Below are positions 38,632 through 46,454 of a stretch of 64,000 nt of DNA, in pieces. Position 1 is the first letter of the stretch. Each line of letters begins with the position of its first letter. A program made the position numbers and the translations under genes. The DNA is taken from positions 62,001-126,000 of the forward strand of contig JADKGB010000002.1 of NCBI GenBank assembly GCA_016717225.1, written 5' to 3'. Source of the stretch: Flavobacteriales bacterium (GTDB lineage Bacteria > Bacteroidota > Bacteroidia > Flavobacteriales_F > PHOS-HE28). The notes under the pieces were generated by a model. That model was not told the origin of the DNA and did not search any database. It was given only the letters and a program-made list of their open reading frames with translations.

Positions 38632-40497
38632 ATGACAATAGCGCGTTGGCTTCATCTAATAGGACTTTCAACATCGTCGTACCTGGCGCTAGGCCAGTGC
38701 GACCGATGGCAGCAACGCATCAACTGCGACCTGGCCGTTGAATTGGATGTAAGGAGTCACCGCTTCACAGGAACGGAAAAACTCGTTTACCAGAACAACA
38801 GCCCGGATACATTGAGGCAGTTGTTCTTCCATTTGTACTTCAACGCGTTCAAGCCAGGCAGTGAGATGGATGTCCGGTCTCGTACGATCGTGGATCCGGA
38901 TAGCCGGGTGGGAGACCGCATCGTAGGGCTGGATGCTAGCGAGGTGGGCGACCTGCATTGTTCGGGTATGATGCAGGATGGGAGACCAATGCTCTCTGAG
39001 GAACTGGGGACGATCCTTCGGGTGATATTGGCCAAGCCGTTATTGCCGAAAAAAAGCACGACGATCTCATTTGATCTGAAAGGACAGGTGCCCTTGCAGA
39101 TCCGTCGTAGCGGACGCGATAGCAAGGAGGGGATCGCCTACAGCATGACCCAGTGGTTCCCGAAAGTTGCGGTGTACGACCACCAAGGTTGGCATGCGGA
39201 TCCATATGTGGGCCGGGAATTCTACGGTGATTGGGGGGATTACAACGTGCGCCTCACGTTGGACAGTTCGTTCACCGTTGCCGCCAGTGGGGAATTGATG
39301 AACTCAGCGGAGATCGGCCATGGGTATGCCCCGCGTACAAGATCCCAGAAACGCACCGACGGTAAACTCACGTGGAATTTCAAGGCACTGAACGTACACG
39401 ATTTCGCATGGGCAGCCGATCCGGATTACAAGCACACTACGGCGCAAGTGCCGGGTGGGCCGCTTCTTCATTTCATCTATCAGGACGATCCGAAGCTTGA
39501 GGCTCTTTGGAAAGATCTACCCGGATATATGGTGAAGAGTTTCCAGTACATGTCGTCCCACTTTGGTGCGTATCCATATCCTCATTTCACGTTCGCCCAG
39601 GGTGGAGATGGCGGAATGGAGTACCCGAACATGACGCTGATCACCGGTGATCGCCAGCTCGGGAGTTTGGTCGGGACCAGTGTTCATGAAAGCATACACA
39701 ACTGGTATTACGGCATGCTCGCAAGCGATGAAGGCAGTTACCCGTGGATGGACGAAGGGTTCACTGAATATGCGAGTAGTGAAGTGATGGTGCATCTGTT
39801 TCCCGGAAGCCAGAAGGAACGGGTACATGCTGATGCCACGTCCGCATACCTGCAATTGGCATCGAGCGATATGCATGAACCCATGAGCACGCACGCTGAT
39901 CATTTTCGCACCAACCGTGGATATGGTAGCACGGCGTACAGCAAAGGGGAATTCTTTCTTGATCAACTGGGTTATGTGATCGGCGACAGCCTTTTGCATC
40001 AAGGACTTTTGCGCTATTACAGTGCTTGTCGTTTCAAACACCCCGAGCCCATTGACGTGCAGCGTGTCATGGAGAAACAGAGCGGGTTGCAGTTGGATTG
40101 GTACTTCGATGAGTGGATCAACACGACGCGTGAACTGGATTATGCCATCAGTTCTGTTTTTGGCCGGAGCGATTCGACCTTTATCACGCTCTCGAGGAAT
40201 GGAGAAATGCTGATGCCCGTTGACGTTTCGGTTACCGACATAACGGGGTCTTCGAGGATGTATTCCGTGCCTCTTTCATTGATGCTCGGGAGTCGGCAGA
40301 AAGAGTTGGAAAAGGCGGACTTTCAAACCCTCCGGCCTTGGAATTGGACATCCCCAGAATACACGTTCGCCATTCCCCGGAGCATGTCAACGATCAAAGC
40401 CATAACCGTTGATCCACAAATGCGGATGCCGGATATGAAGCGTGAGAACGATCAAGTCATTCTGGAGCCAGCATCGGAAGGCTTCATTCGTCATTGA
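38632..40497 (+). CDS. M1 family metallopeptidase (second copy)
   Basis: 621 residues from the ATG at 38632, which opens the signal peptide (LHLIGLSTSS to LALGQ). An N-terminal beta domain precedes the zinc site VHESIHNWYY (H352, E353, H356) and the third ligand E375 in WMDEGFTEY, the M1 HExxH-x18-E pattern. No T9SS sorting domain is present, unlike the M1 gene at 24115, so this one is probably periplasmic. Substrate unknown; an aminopeptidase role is likely. Convergent with the hydrolase, 13 nt between stops. Confidence 0.9.
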   Translation: MTIARWLHLIGLSTSSYLALGQCDRWQQRINCDLAVELDVRSHRFTGTEKLVYQNNSPDTLRQLFFHLYFNAFKPGSEMDVRSRTIVDPDSRVGDRIVGLDASEVGDLHCSGMMQDGRPMLSEELGTILRVILAKPLLPKKSTTISFDLKGQVPLQIRRSGRDSKEGIAYSMTQWFPKVAVYDHQGWHADPYVGREFYGDWGDYNVRLTLDSSFTVAASGELMNSAEIGHGYAPRTRSQKRTDGKLTWNFKALNVHDFAWAADPDYKHTTAQVPGGPLLHFIYQDDPKLEALWKDLPGYMVKSFQYMSSHFGAYPYPHFTFAQGGDGGMEYPNMTLITGDRQLGSLVGTSVHESIHNWYYGMLASDEGSYPWMDEGFTEYASSEVMVHLFPGSQKERVHADATSAYLQLASSDMHEPMSTHADHFRTNRGYGSTAYSKGEFFLDQLGYVIGDSLLHQGLLRYYSACRFKHPEPIDVQRVMEKQSGLQLDWYFDEWINTTRELDYAISSVFGRSDSTFITLSRNGEMLMPVDVSVTDITGSSRMYSVPLSLMLGSRQKELEKADFQTLRPWNWTSPEYTFAIPRSMSTIKAITVDPQMRMPDMKRENDQVILEPASEGFIRH

Positions 40498-40510
40498 TCC
40501 GTTGCTTGTG

Positions 40511-41455
40511 CTAACGATCACCATTCGACAGCACCTCCAGTAGTCGTTGTTCGAACAGATCCGGTTGCTCTACGTTCGCCGTGTGTCCGGCTTCAGGGAT
40601 CACGATCAAGTGATCTGGTGGTAAGTGGTTGCGCGCTGCGATCGCTTTGCCCACACTGAGCGGGATGAGTTTGTCCTCTTCACCCCAGATCAAATACACA
40701 GGCATGGGCCAGTTGTACACCTTGGTGGTGAATTCATCTCCGTGCGTGCGCAGGTCCTTCAATAGATCCAGCCACGGCCCGCGAACAAGTTTGGAAGCGT
40801 TGTTCATCTGCCGAAGAGCGAAGTGCGGGATCTTCAGCTTTTTGTACCAAGCGAGCGCGATGATCCGCTTCAATTCATCGGCATTGTCGGGGGTGAAGAG
40901 GTCGATGATGTCTGTGGCGCCGGTAGCACGCGCGATACTATCCGCCATGGAGGAAGTGTAGTCACTCGCTGGGCCATCGTAGATCACAAGAGTCTTAATG
41001 CGGTCCGGATGTTGTTCAGCAAAGTTGGCAACGATGCCACCCCCGTATGAGCAGCCGACCATATCCACTGGTTCTTGAATTCCGAGACTATCCAACAGCA
41101 GGCGAAGGTGTTCCACTTGCGCATCCACGCTGAAGCCTGACCAGGTTTTGGTGCTGCGACCATGACCGATAAGATCAGGAAGAACGAGGTCGAAATGATC
41201 GCTCAGATCATGCGCGTTGCCAGCCCACATTGTGCTCGATCCGCCAATGCCGTGCACTAGAACCAGCTTCGGTTTGCCGCTATTCGTGGCTCTTACGAAA
41301 CGATCACCACCAGGGGTATGGAATAAATGATCCTCGGCATTGACCCTGTTCAGCTTGCGGATCGCTTTGCGTTCGAGCACGTGCACAACATTGCACGACG
41401 CGGTGAGCAGGCCAATGACAGAAATGAAAAGAACAGTGCGATCGAACAGAACCAT
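40511..41455 (-). CDS. alpha/beta hydrolase lipoprotein
   Basis: 314 residues. N-terminal lipoprotein-like signal with LTASC (Cys21). The alpha/beta hydrolase fold shows the HGIGG oxyanion region near 69-72, nucleophile S136 in GCSYGG, acid D261 in GEEDKLIP and H291 in EAGHTANVEQP, a full Ser-Asp-His triad. Substrate unknown; esterase or lactonase activities are typical. The start codon lies only 10 nt from a strong hairpin that ends the EF-G paralogue gene upstream on the same strand, so its promoter must be inside or overlapping that terminator. Confidence 0.85.
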   Translation of the reverse strand: MVLFDRTVLFISVIGLLTASCNVVHVLERKAIRKLNRVNAEDHLFHTPGGDRFVRATNSGKPKLVLVHGIGGSSTMWAGNAHDLSDHFDLVLPDLIGHGRSTKTWSGFSVDAQVEHLRLLLDSLGIQEPVDMVGCSYGGGIVANFAEQHPDRIKTLVIYDGPASDYTSSMADSIARATGATDIIDLFTPDNADELKRIIALAWYKKLKIPHFALRQMNNASKLVRGPWLDLLKDLRTHGDEFTTKVYNWPMPVYLIWGEEDKLIPLSVGKAIAARNHLPPDHLIVIPEAGHTANVEQPDLFEQRLLEVLSNGDR

Positions 41456-41464
41456 TTGAATGGC

Positions 41465-41492
41465 AAAGGCCGCGCGAAGATGCGCGGCCTTT
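41465..41492 (-). terminator. GC-rich hairpin after the EF-G paralogue
   Basis: AAAGGCCGCGC / GCGCGGCCTTT arms (11 bp) around a 6 nt loop, 20 nt past the stop of the EF-G-like gene. It has short T ends and no long U tract. It is 10 nt before the start of the next gene on this strand. Confidence 0.6.
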
Positions 41493-41511
41493 GCTGAACG
41501 AAGAATTGGAA

Positions 41512-43641
41512 TTACGCGGCGACCTCTTCCTCGGTATGGCTGCTTACCAATTTCTGCTGCAATTCACTTGGCACGGGTTGGTACGCATAAAAACTTTCCG
41601 AGTACGTGCCACGGCCTTGGGTAAGGCTGCGCAACGTAGTGCTGTACCTATCCAGTTCCGCGAGCGGAGTATGTGCTTTGATGATCTGGTAGCGTCCTTG
41701 CGAATCCATGCCCATTACGATCGATCGGCGACTTTGAAGGTCGGTCATCACATCGCCCATGAGTTCGCTCGGAACGCGGACCTCGATCTCCTGGATAGGC
41801 TCCATGAGTTGCGGGTCGGCATTTGAGAAGGCTTCTCGGAAAGCCTGCAGCCCGGCTATCCTGAAGCTGATGTCGTTGCTGTCCACGGGATGCATTTTTC
41901 CATCGAACACGATCACGCGGATGTCACGTGCGGGTGAGCCCGTCAGTGGACCTTTCTCCATCTTCTCCATCACCCCTTTGAGGATGCTTGGCATGTATTT
42001 GTTGTCGATCACCCCTCCAACGATGCAGTTGTAGAAAACGAGTTTTCCACCGGTGGCCAGGTCATGCTCCTCCTTGCCACGCACACTCATGCCAGTGGGC
42101 TCGGGTATCCCCTCGTACCAAGGTTCGATTCGCAGGTGCACTTCGCCGAACTGGCCGTTGCCACCGGTTTGCTTCTTGTGCTTGTACATGGCCTCTGCTT
42201 TCCGACGGATCGTTTCGCGGTATGGGATACGCGGAGCATTGTATTCCACCTCGATCTTGTAGTGGTGGCTCAATTTCCACTTCAACAGGTTCAGGTGCAA
42301 TTCACCTTGGCCACCTACCAATTGCTGACTGGTCTCGCGCTGGTAGATGAGCACGATCGTAGGGTCTTCCTTCTGGATCTCCAACAAAGCAGCATGCAAT
42401 TTCTCTTCCAGCTTCTGATCCTTGGCCTTGATCACCTGACGCAACCTTGGTTCTGGAAAGGCGATGGGTTGGAGTTTGATGGTTTTGCCCGGAGTATGCA
42501 ACGTGTGCGCAGTGCTTGTGGCTTTGAGCTTGATGGTTCCACCAATGTCACCCGCAACCAGTTTCTCCACCGATCTGCGCTCTTTACCGTCCAGTATGAA
42601 CAGCTGGTTGATGCGCTCAGTGCTTCCCGTATTATCGTTCACCAGGTCTGCACCTTCGCGCACCTCGCCGCTCATTACTTTGAACAACGTGATATGGCCG
42701 CTCTTCGGCTCAACCATGGTTTTGAACGTGAACAACACCGTAGGGCCGTTCACATCACATTTCAGTTCTCCTCCGCCAACGAGCTCTTCGGTCGGCATTT
42801 CTACAGCACTTGGGGCCACGTTGTCTATGAAGCCCATCAATCGGCCACTGCCCATATTTCGCAGTGCGCTTAAGCAGAAAACAGGATAGCAGCTGCGTTT
42901 CATCATGCCCTGCTTCAACCCAAGTCGCATTTCGTCCTCATCCAATTCGCCCTTGTCGAAGTAATGCTCCATCAGGGTCTCATCGTTCTCTGCGGCTTTT
43001 TCCACCAGTTCCTTGTGCAAGGCTTCGGCGCGAGCCTTTTCCGCCTCGGGGATCGGTTGTTTTTCCGGTTTTCCGCCAGCGTCCTTGAACACGTACATGG
43101 TCATCTTCAACAAGTCGATGATCCGATGGAAGTCTTCGCCCGATTCCACGGGATATTGCATCACGGTGACAGCGCTGCCGAAGTGCTCCTTGGCTTGGGC
43201 AACTGTCAAGTCGAAATCGGCATTGGGGTGGTCCAGTTGGTTTATGCCGATGATCACCGGGCGATCATATCGCTGCATGTGTTCCCAGACCAGATCGGTT
43301 CCAACCTCAACGCCGTGGTTCGCGTTGAGGAGCAGAACGCACGTGTCCGCAACACGCAGGGCTGGTATGGTCTCACCGACCAGGTCATCCAGCCCAGGGG
43401 TATCAATGATGTTGATCTTGTAGTTACGCCATTCAGTGTGCATCACTGTGCTGTACACGCTACTTCCACGTTCATGTTCCAGCTCGTGGAAGTCGCTGAT
43501 GGTGTTCTTGTCCTCGACTCGGCCGCGGCGTGTGATAAGACCCGCTTCGAAGAGCATTGTTTCGGCTAGCGTGGTCTTGCCGCATCCGTGGGATCCGAGC
43601 AGAACCACGTTCTTGATGTGTTTGTCATCGAAAACTTTCAT
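41512..43641 (-). CDS. elongation factor G-like GTPase (paralogue)
   Basis: 709 residues, EF-G domain order. G1 GSHGCGKTT at 16-24, G3 DTPG at 80-83, and an altered G4 NQLD at 134-137 in place of NKxD. Domain II, then III, IV and V follow (KLVFYNCIVGGVID region, MSVRGKEEHDLATGG, IPSELMGDVMTDLQSRRS-like end). The classic EF-G translocates tRNA/mRNA on the ribosome; paralogues of this type in Bacteroidota are annotated as EF-G-like and may act in ribosome recycling or antibiotic response. The N-terminal lacks the canonical EF-G AHxDxGKT. It is therefore not the housekeeping fusA, which is presumably elsewhere. Confidence 0.88.
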   Translation of the reverse strand: MKVFDDKHIKNVVLLGSHGCGKTTLAETMLFEAGLITRRGRVEDKNTISDFHELEHERGSSVYSTVMHTEWRNYKINIIDTPGLDDLVGETIPALRVADTCVLLLNANHGVEVGTDLVWEHMQRYDRPVIIGINQLDHPNADFDLTVAQAKEHFGSAVTVMQYPVESGEDFHRIIDLLKMTMYVFKDAGGKPEKQPIPEAEKARAEALHKELVEKAAENDETLMEHYFDKGELDEDEMRLGLKQGMMKRSCYPVFCLSALRNMGSGRLMGFIDNVAPSAVEMPTEELVGGGELKCDVNGPTVLFTFKTMVEPKSGHITLFKVMSGEVREGADLVNDNTGSTERINQLFILDGKERRSVEKLVAGDIGGTIKLKATSTAHTLHTPGKTIKLQPIAFPEPRLRQVIKAKDQKLEEKLHAALLEIQKEDPTIVLIYQRETSQQLVGGQGELHLNLLKWKLSHHYKIEVEYNAPRIPYRETIRRKAEAMYKHKKQTGGNGQFGEVHLRIEPWYEGIPEPTGMSVRGKEEHDLATGGKLVFYNCIVGGVIDNKYMPSILKGVMEKMEKGPLTGSPARDIRVIVFDGKMHPVDSNDISFRIAGLQAFREAFSNADPQLMEPIQEIEVRVPSELMGDVMTDLQSRRSIVMGMDSQGRYQIIKAHTPLAELDRYSTTLRSLTQGRGTYSESFYAYQPVPSELQQKLVSSHTEEEVAA

Positions 43642-43837
43642 GATAGGTAGGGTTTGGTTAGGGTTGAACGAACCCCACCGTGGAGGTGCTCGACCAACTA
43701 CAAAACCCTACATATCGCAAACGGCAGGGGTGTACCTGATCGAAGACGCGCGGAGGATGGCCATGAAGGTAGCCTTCCTATCGATCCATCAAAAAGCGAA
43801 TTATCCACTCACTTGCAAGGCTTCATGCCAGAAAGTC

Positions 43838-43863
43838 AAAAGCCCCGATCTTACGGGGCTTTT
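43838..43863. terminator. bidirectional intrinsic terminator
   Basis: AAAAGCCCCG-ATCTTA-CGGGGCTTTT, a 10-bp stem with A/T tracts on both sides, 42 nt beyond the stop of the small minus-strand gene at 43906. The rest of 43642-43905 contains no gene I can support. Confidence 0.8.
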
Positions 43864-43905
43864 ATCACTTTGCCGGCTGCGGGCAGGGTGGTAACAGGTT
43901 CTTTC

Positions 43906-44094
43906 TTAATTCAAGACCTCCATCGCTCGCTCGCCTTGGAGTTTGCGAAAACGGCTGATAACCTCTTGGTAACTACCTGGAAGATTCAGGTCCTTGAGGG
44001 GGCAAAATTCCAGCGCTCCACCACTATTGTAGGTGCTGTAACAACGTTCAGCCTTCTGCTCAGCGGTCTCTTTCTCGTTCGTCGTCTGCTTCAT
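43906..44094 (-). CDS. small hypothetical protein
   Basis: 62 residues, charged N-terminal half (MKQTTNEKETAEQKAERC) and a mixed C-terminal half (SRFRKLQGERAMEVLN). A GGGAAAG run 4 nt before the ATG could serve as a ribosome site, and a terminator follows at 43838-43863. The opposite strand also has a long frame with a hydrophobic stretch, which I take to be the shadow. Family not recognised. Confidence 0.45.
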   Translation of the reverse strand: MKQTTNEKETAEQKAERCYSTYNSGGALEFCPLKDLNLPGSYQEVISRFRKLQGERAMEVLN

Positions 44095-44118
44095 TCGCTT
44101 TCCCTGTTCGTTCAGACA

Positions 44119-44144
44119 ACGAAAGAGGCCAAAGCCTCTTTCGT
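44119..44144 (-). terminator. 11-bp hairpin between a candidate promoter and the small gene
   Basis: ACGAAAGAGGC-N4-GCCTCTTTCGT, a perfect 11-bp stem with a 4 nt loop, 25 nt upstream of the small gene at 44094. On the minus strand it could end a short transcript starting near 44257, or act as a leader attenuator; there is no strong T run. The 330 nt gap 44095-44424 also holds a TATATTCG box (44261-44268, minus) and an AAAGGAGGT ribosome-binding-like run (44211-44219, minus) with no well-spaced start codon. Confidence 0.5.
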
Positions 44145-44260
44145 CGCGCTAACTAAACCCTGTCGATCGCTGTTTTGTTCATCCATTCGTTCACGGTGCG
44201 GTTCCTGAGCACCTCCTTTCGGAAAAGTGACGAAGTGAAGATCCTTGCTGGTCGACGGGG

Positions 44261-44268
44261 CGAATATA
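44261..44268 (-). promoter_or_regulatory. candidate -7 box TATATTCG
   Basis: A minus-strand TAnnTTYG match about 117 nt upstream of the 11-bp hairpin. It could drive a short RNA or the leader of the small gene at 44094. Confidence 0.35.
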
Positions 44269-44394
44269 GAGGGGCCGACCACCTTGGCCGAACGATCCGT
44301 CACTCGTCATTTTTGGCGGCTTTCCACGGATCGGGCGGTTCGTGGTACGAACCGTTGCTTCAATATTCGGTCCAATACCGATCAATGTGGTGGA

Positions 44395-44402
44395 TACATT
44401 CG
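44395..44402 (+). promoter_or_regulatory. candidate -7 box TACATTCG
   Basis: TAnnTTYG match 22 nt upstream of the barrel gene start at 44425. Confidence 0.4.
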
Positions 44403-44424
44403 CCCGCATCCATTACTCACGAAC

Positions 44425-45066
44425 ATGAGGCTCTTCGCCGGTATCTCCACGCTCCTGCTAGCCACCTCTCTTTTTGCACAAGTGAACAGTAAAGGCCGCG
44501 TGCAGATCGGGCTAGGGATCAGTGGTGGAGTGCACGCGACCCGTTTCGAAAACAGCTTCACCGTGTTCGGGATTACGTTGAAAAATTCATCCGATGATGG
44601 AGCGGCAACCGTTTCCTATCCGCTGGACATCCATGTTGGCCTGTCGAACAAATTCAGTTTAGGACTTTGTCTGGAGCCAGGCAGCTACATCGATTCAGCG
44701 GGCACACGACCGAATGGCTTTTTTGTTGTTGGCCTTTCGCCCCGGTTCTACGCGATCAACAAGGAGCACTTTGCGCTGCTGTTCAACTTGGACCTTGGTG
44801 TCAGTGCTTTGCGGATTGGTGAAGTGAGGAGCGGTACGAAGCAGTTCGATGATTCGTATGTAGGCGGCCATTTCCGGTTAGGAACCCAGTTGCAGTATTA
44901 TTTCGGCAACACGTTCGGATTGAATTTCGGATTGAAGTATGCCATGCACAACATGAAATGGCGCGACAGGGACCCAGAGGATCCGTTGCTCAAAGACGCG
45001 GATTATGAGGCCACACTCAGAACTTCTGGAGTTCAGATCCAACTTGGAGCGCAGGTGAAGTTCTGA
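44425..45066 (+). CDS. outer-membrane beta-barrel protein
   Basis: 213 residues with a signal peptide (1-19, TSLFAQ) and alternating amphipathic strands ending in VQIQLGAQVKF; the terminal Phe is typical of outer-membrane barrels assembled by BAM. Similar in size to the barrel at 16605 but without obvious close sequence identity. Function unknown. Convergent with the GNAT gene across the poly-G tract. Confidence 0.75.
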   Translation: MRLFAGISTLLLATSLFAQVNSKGRVQIGLGISGGVHATRFENSFTVFGITLKNSSDDGAATVSYPLDIHVGLSNKFSLGLCLEPGSYIDSAGTRPNGFFVVGLSPRFYAINKEHFALLFNLDLGVSALRIGEVRSGTKQFDDSYVGGHFRLGTQLQYYFGNTFGLNFGLKYAMHNMKWRDRDPEDPLLKDADYEATLRTSGVQIQLGAQVKF

Positions 45067-45070
45067 ACCA

Positions 45071-45160
<90 letters not shown>

Positions 45161-45171
45161 TGGTCGTTACA

Positions 45172-46026
45172 CTATAGGATGTCGAAATCCATGGCGTGAA
45201 AACGCACTCGATCGGCGTCGAGCGTTCGGCCTTGGCCGCTCAGATCCTTGAATATCAAGTTCAACGGCGACGGCCTGAAACGCATGGGGATGTTCACGTA
45301 ACAACTGCCTCGCCAATCCATGGCAGGATCCAGGCCTATCCAGATTTTCCGCATTGGAGTCTTTGTGAGTGGAATGCCATCTATGATCCGGAGGTTGCGT
45401 GCGGCATGCAAAACGTATCTGCAACCAAATTGCTCGCGCCCTGAAAGGACCATATCAATGTGTCTTCCTTTGGCAATGCTGTACGCATAGCAAGGGTGGG
45501 CCAATCTCCACGAGAACGCATCCAGCGACCGATCCTGCTCGTAATGCACTTCGCGGGAGTTTTCGCGAAAGGGAAGAGGACCAAGCCCGATCATTGCTCG
45601 AAGGGGAGAGACCAGTTGAAAGCCGAGTTTTTTGGTAAAGCCGTGCGTACTGTTCGCATTGGCGACCCCGATAACGAACCCAAAGCCCTGCTCTGCGCCT
45701 AGCTCGTATGTCGACTTTGCCAATTTGGTGAACAAGCCCTTTCCCTGATGAGCCGGACGGGTGGCCGTGTTCAACGAGAGTAGACCTTTCTCCTGTTTGC
45801 CGTTCACCTTGGCCTTGAACGGTATGGTGACGTAATGCGCAGCCAGTTCATCTCCTTGCCAGGCATTGAACCCGACCACTTGTCCATCCGGGTTATCGCG
45901 ATACTGCCAGCGAAGAGCCTCCTCCGTGAAGTGCTTGGCGGTGGGAAAGACTTCGCACAGCAAGGTGGCGATCTGTGCGATATCACCATGGTTGGTGGTG
46001 ACTGGCCGAAGCGTGTGATCGCTCAT
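45172..46026 (-). CDS. GNAT-family N-acetyltransferase
   Basis: 284 residues from the ATG at 46026 (MSDHTLRPV); earlier in-frame starts run through the riboswitch on the other strand. GNAT features: LLSLNTATRPAHQGKGLFTKLA is the beta4 / motif A acetyl-CoA loop (QGKGLF), and NANSTHGFTKKLGFQLV is the motif B helix. The C-terminal ~130 residues form a second, unassigned domain. Members acetylate amines or antibiotics with acetyl-CoA; substrate unknown. The stop lies 12 nt from the poly-G tract. Confidence 0.8.
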   Translation of the reverse strand: MSDHTLRPVTTNHGDIAQIATLLCEVFPTAKHFTEEALRWQYRDNPDGQVVGFNAWQGDELAAHYVTIPFKAKVNGKQEKGLLSLNTATRPAHQGKGLFTKLAKSTYELGAEQGFGFVIGVANANSTHGFTKKLGFQLVSPLRAMIGLGPLPFRENSREVHYEQDRSLDAFSWRLAHPCYAYSIAKGRHIDMVLSGREQFGCRYVLHAARNLRIIDGIPLTKTPMRKIWIGLDPAMDWRGSCYVNIPMRFRPSPLNLIFKDLSGQGRTLDADRVRFHAMDFDIL

Positions 46027-46126
46027 GCGGCCAAGATAGTCCGGCCTTTTCAGCAGATCAACCGGTGCATTTGCAAAGTGGTTGTCCGGGTCGCGTTCTT
46101 CTTCATCCCTGATCGCCGGCCGATCA

Positions 46127-46159
46127 TTGTTCCACCTGTCCACCGAACGGATAGATTCG
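46127..46159 (+). promoter_or_regulatory. candidate promoter of the cobalamin riboswitch transcript
   Basis: TTG (46127-46129) - 22 nt - TAGATTCG (46152-46159) fits the Bacteroidota -33/-7 arrangement. The expected start, near 46163, falls at the beginning of the riboswitch P1 stem. Confidence 0.4.
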
Positions 46160-46161
46160 CG

Positions 46162-46319
46162 GCGCGTTAGGCCAAGGGAATCCCGTGTGAACCGGGAGCT
46201 GTTCCCGCAGCTGTGAACCATTTGAAAAGCTCGTTGCAAGTTGCCACTGTGATCCTTCGGGAAAGCGGGAAGGCGCAACGGGAAGTGATGGTGAGCCAGA
46301 AGACCTGAACCGAACGCGC
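46162..46319 (+). ncRNA. cobalamin (B12) riboswitch
   Basis: The aptamer is recognisable by its conserved blocks in order: GGGAAtcccGTG, the B12-box-type ccGGGagCTGttCCCGCAgCTGTGA arrangement (46185-46217 region), gCCACTG near 46243, GGGAAGGCG near 46267, and GAtGgtGAGCCAGAAGACCTG near 46287-46308. A 7-bp P1 stem closes it: GCGCGTT (46162-46168) with AACGCGC (46313-46319). Binding of adenosylcobalamin normally shuts off expression. The 135 nt between aptamer and start codon hold the expression platform, including a GCCTTC/GAAGGC hairpin (46422-46440) directly before an A-rich ribosome-entry stretch, compatible with translational control. Confidence 0.92.
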
Positions 46320-46454
46320 AGTCAATGGCCTGCGGGAATGCGGCTGATGCACATGTGCTACACCTTGGATCCTCCCGGGTGGTACAAGAGGCACTCGTTC
46401 CTGTGGGTTCTCACATAAACCGCCTTCCGGTGAAGAAGGCAAAAAAACAAACCC

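Noticed and set aside
43654..44208. 184-codon plus-strand frame with a hydrophobic stretch
   Set aside because: It runs through a bidirectional terminator and the 11-bp hairpin, is antisense to the small gene at 43906, and has no family-like content.
44211..44219. Possible 16S rRNA 3' end (CACCTCCTTTC similarity on the plus strand)
   Set aside because: Only about 10-25 bases match; flanking sequence has no 16S features. It is better read as a minus-strand ribosome-binding-like run.
46422..46440. Minus-strand terminator (hairpin next to an A run)
   Set aside because: No minus-strand gene ends nearby; it is more likely part of the riboswitch expression platform.
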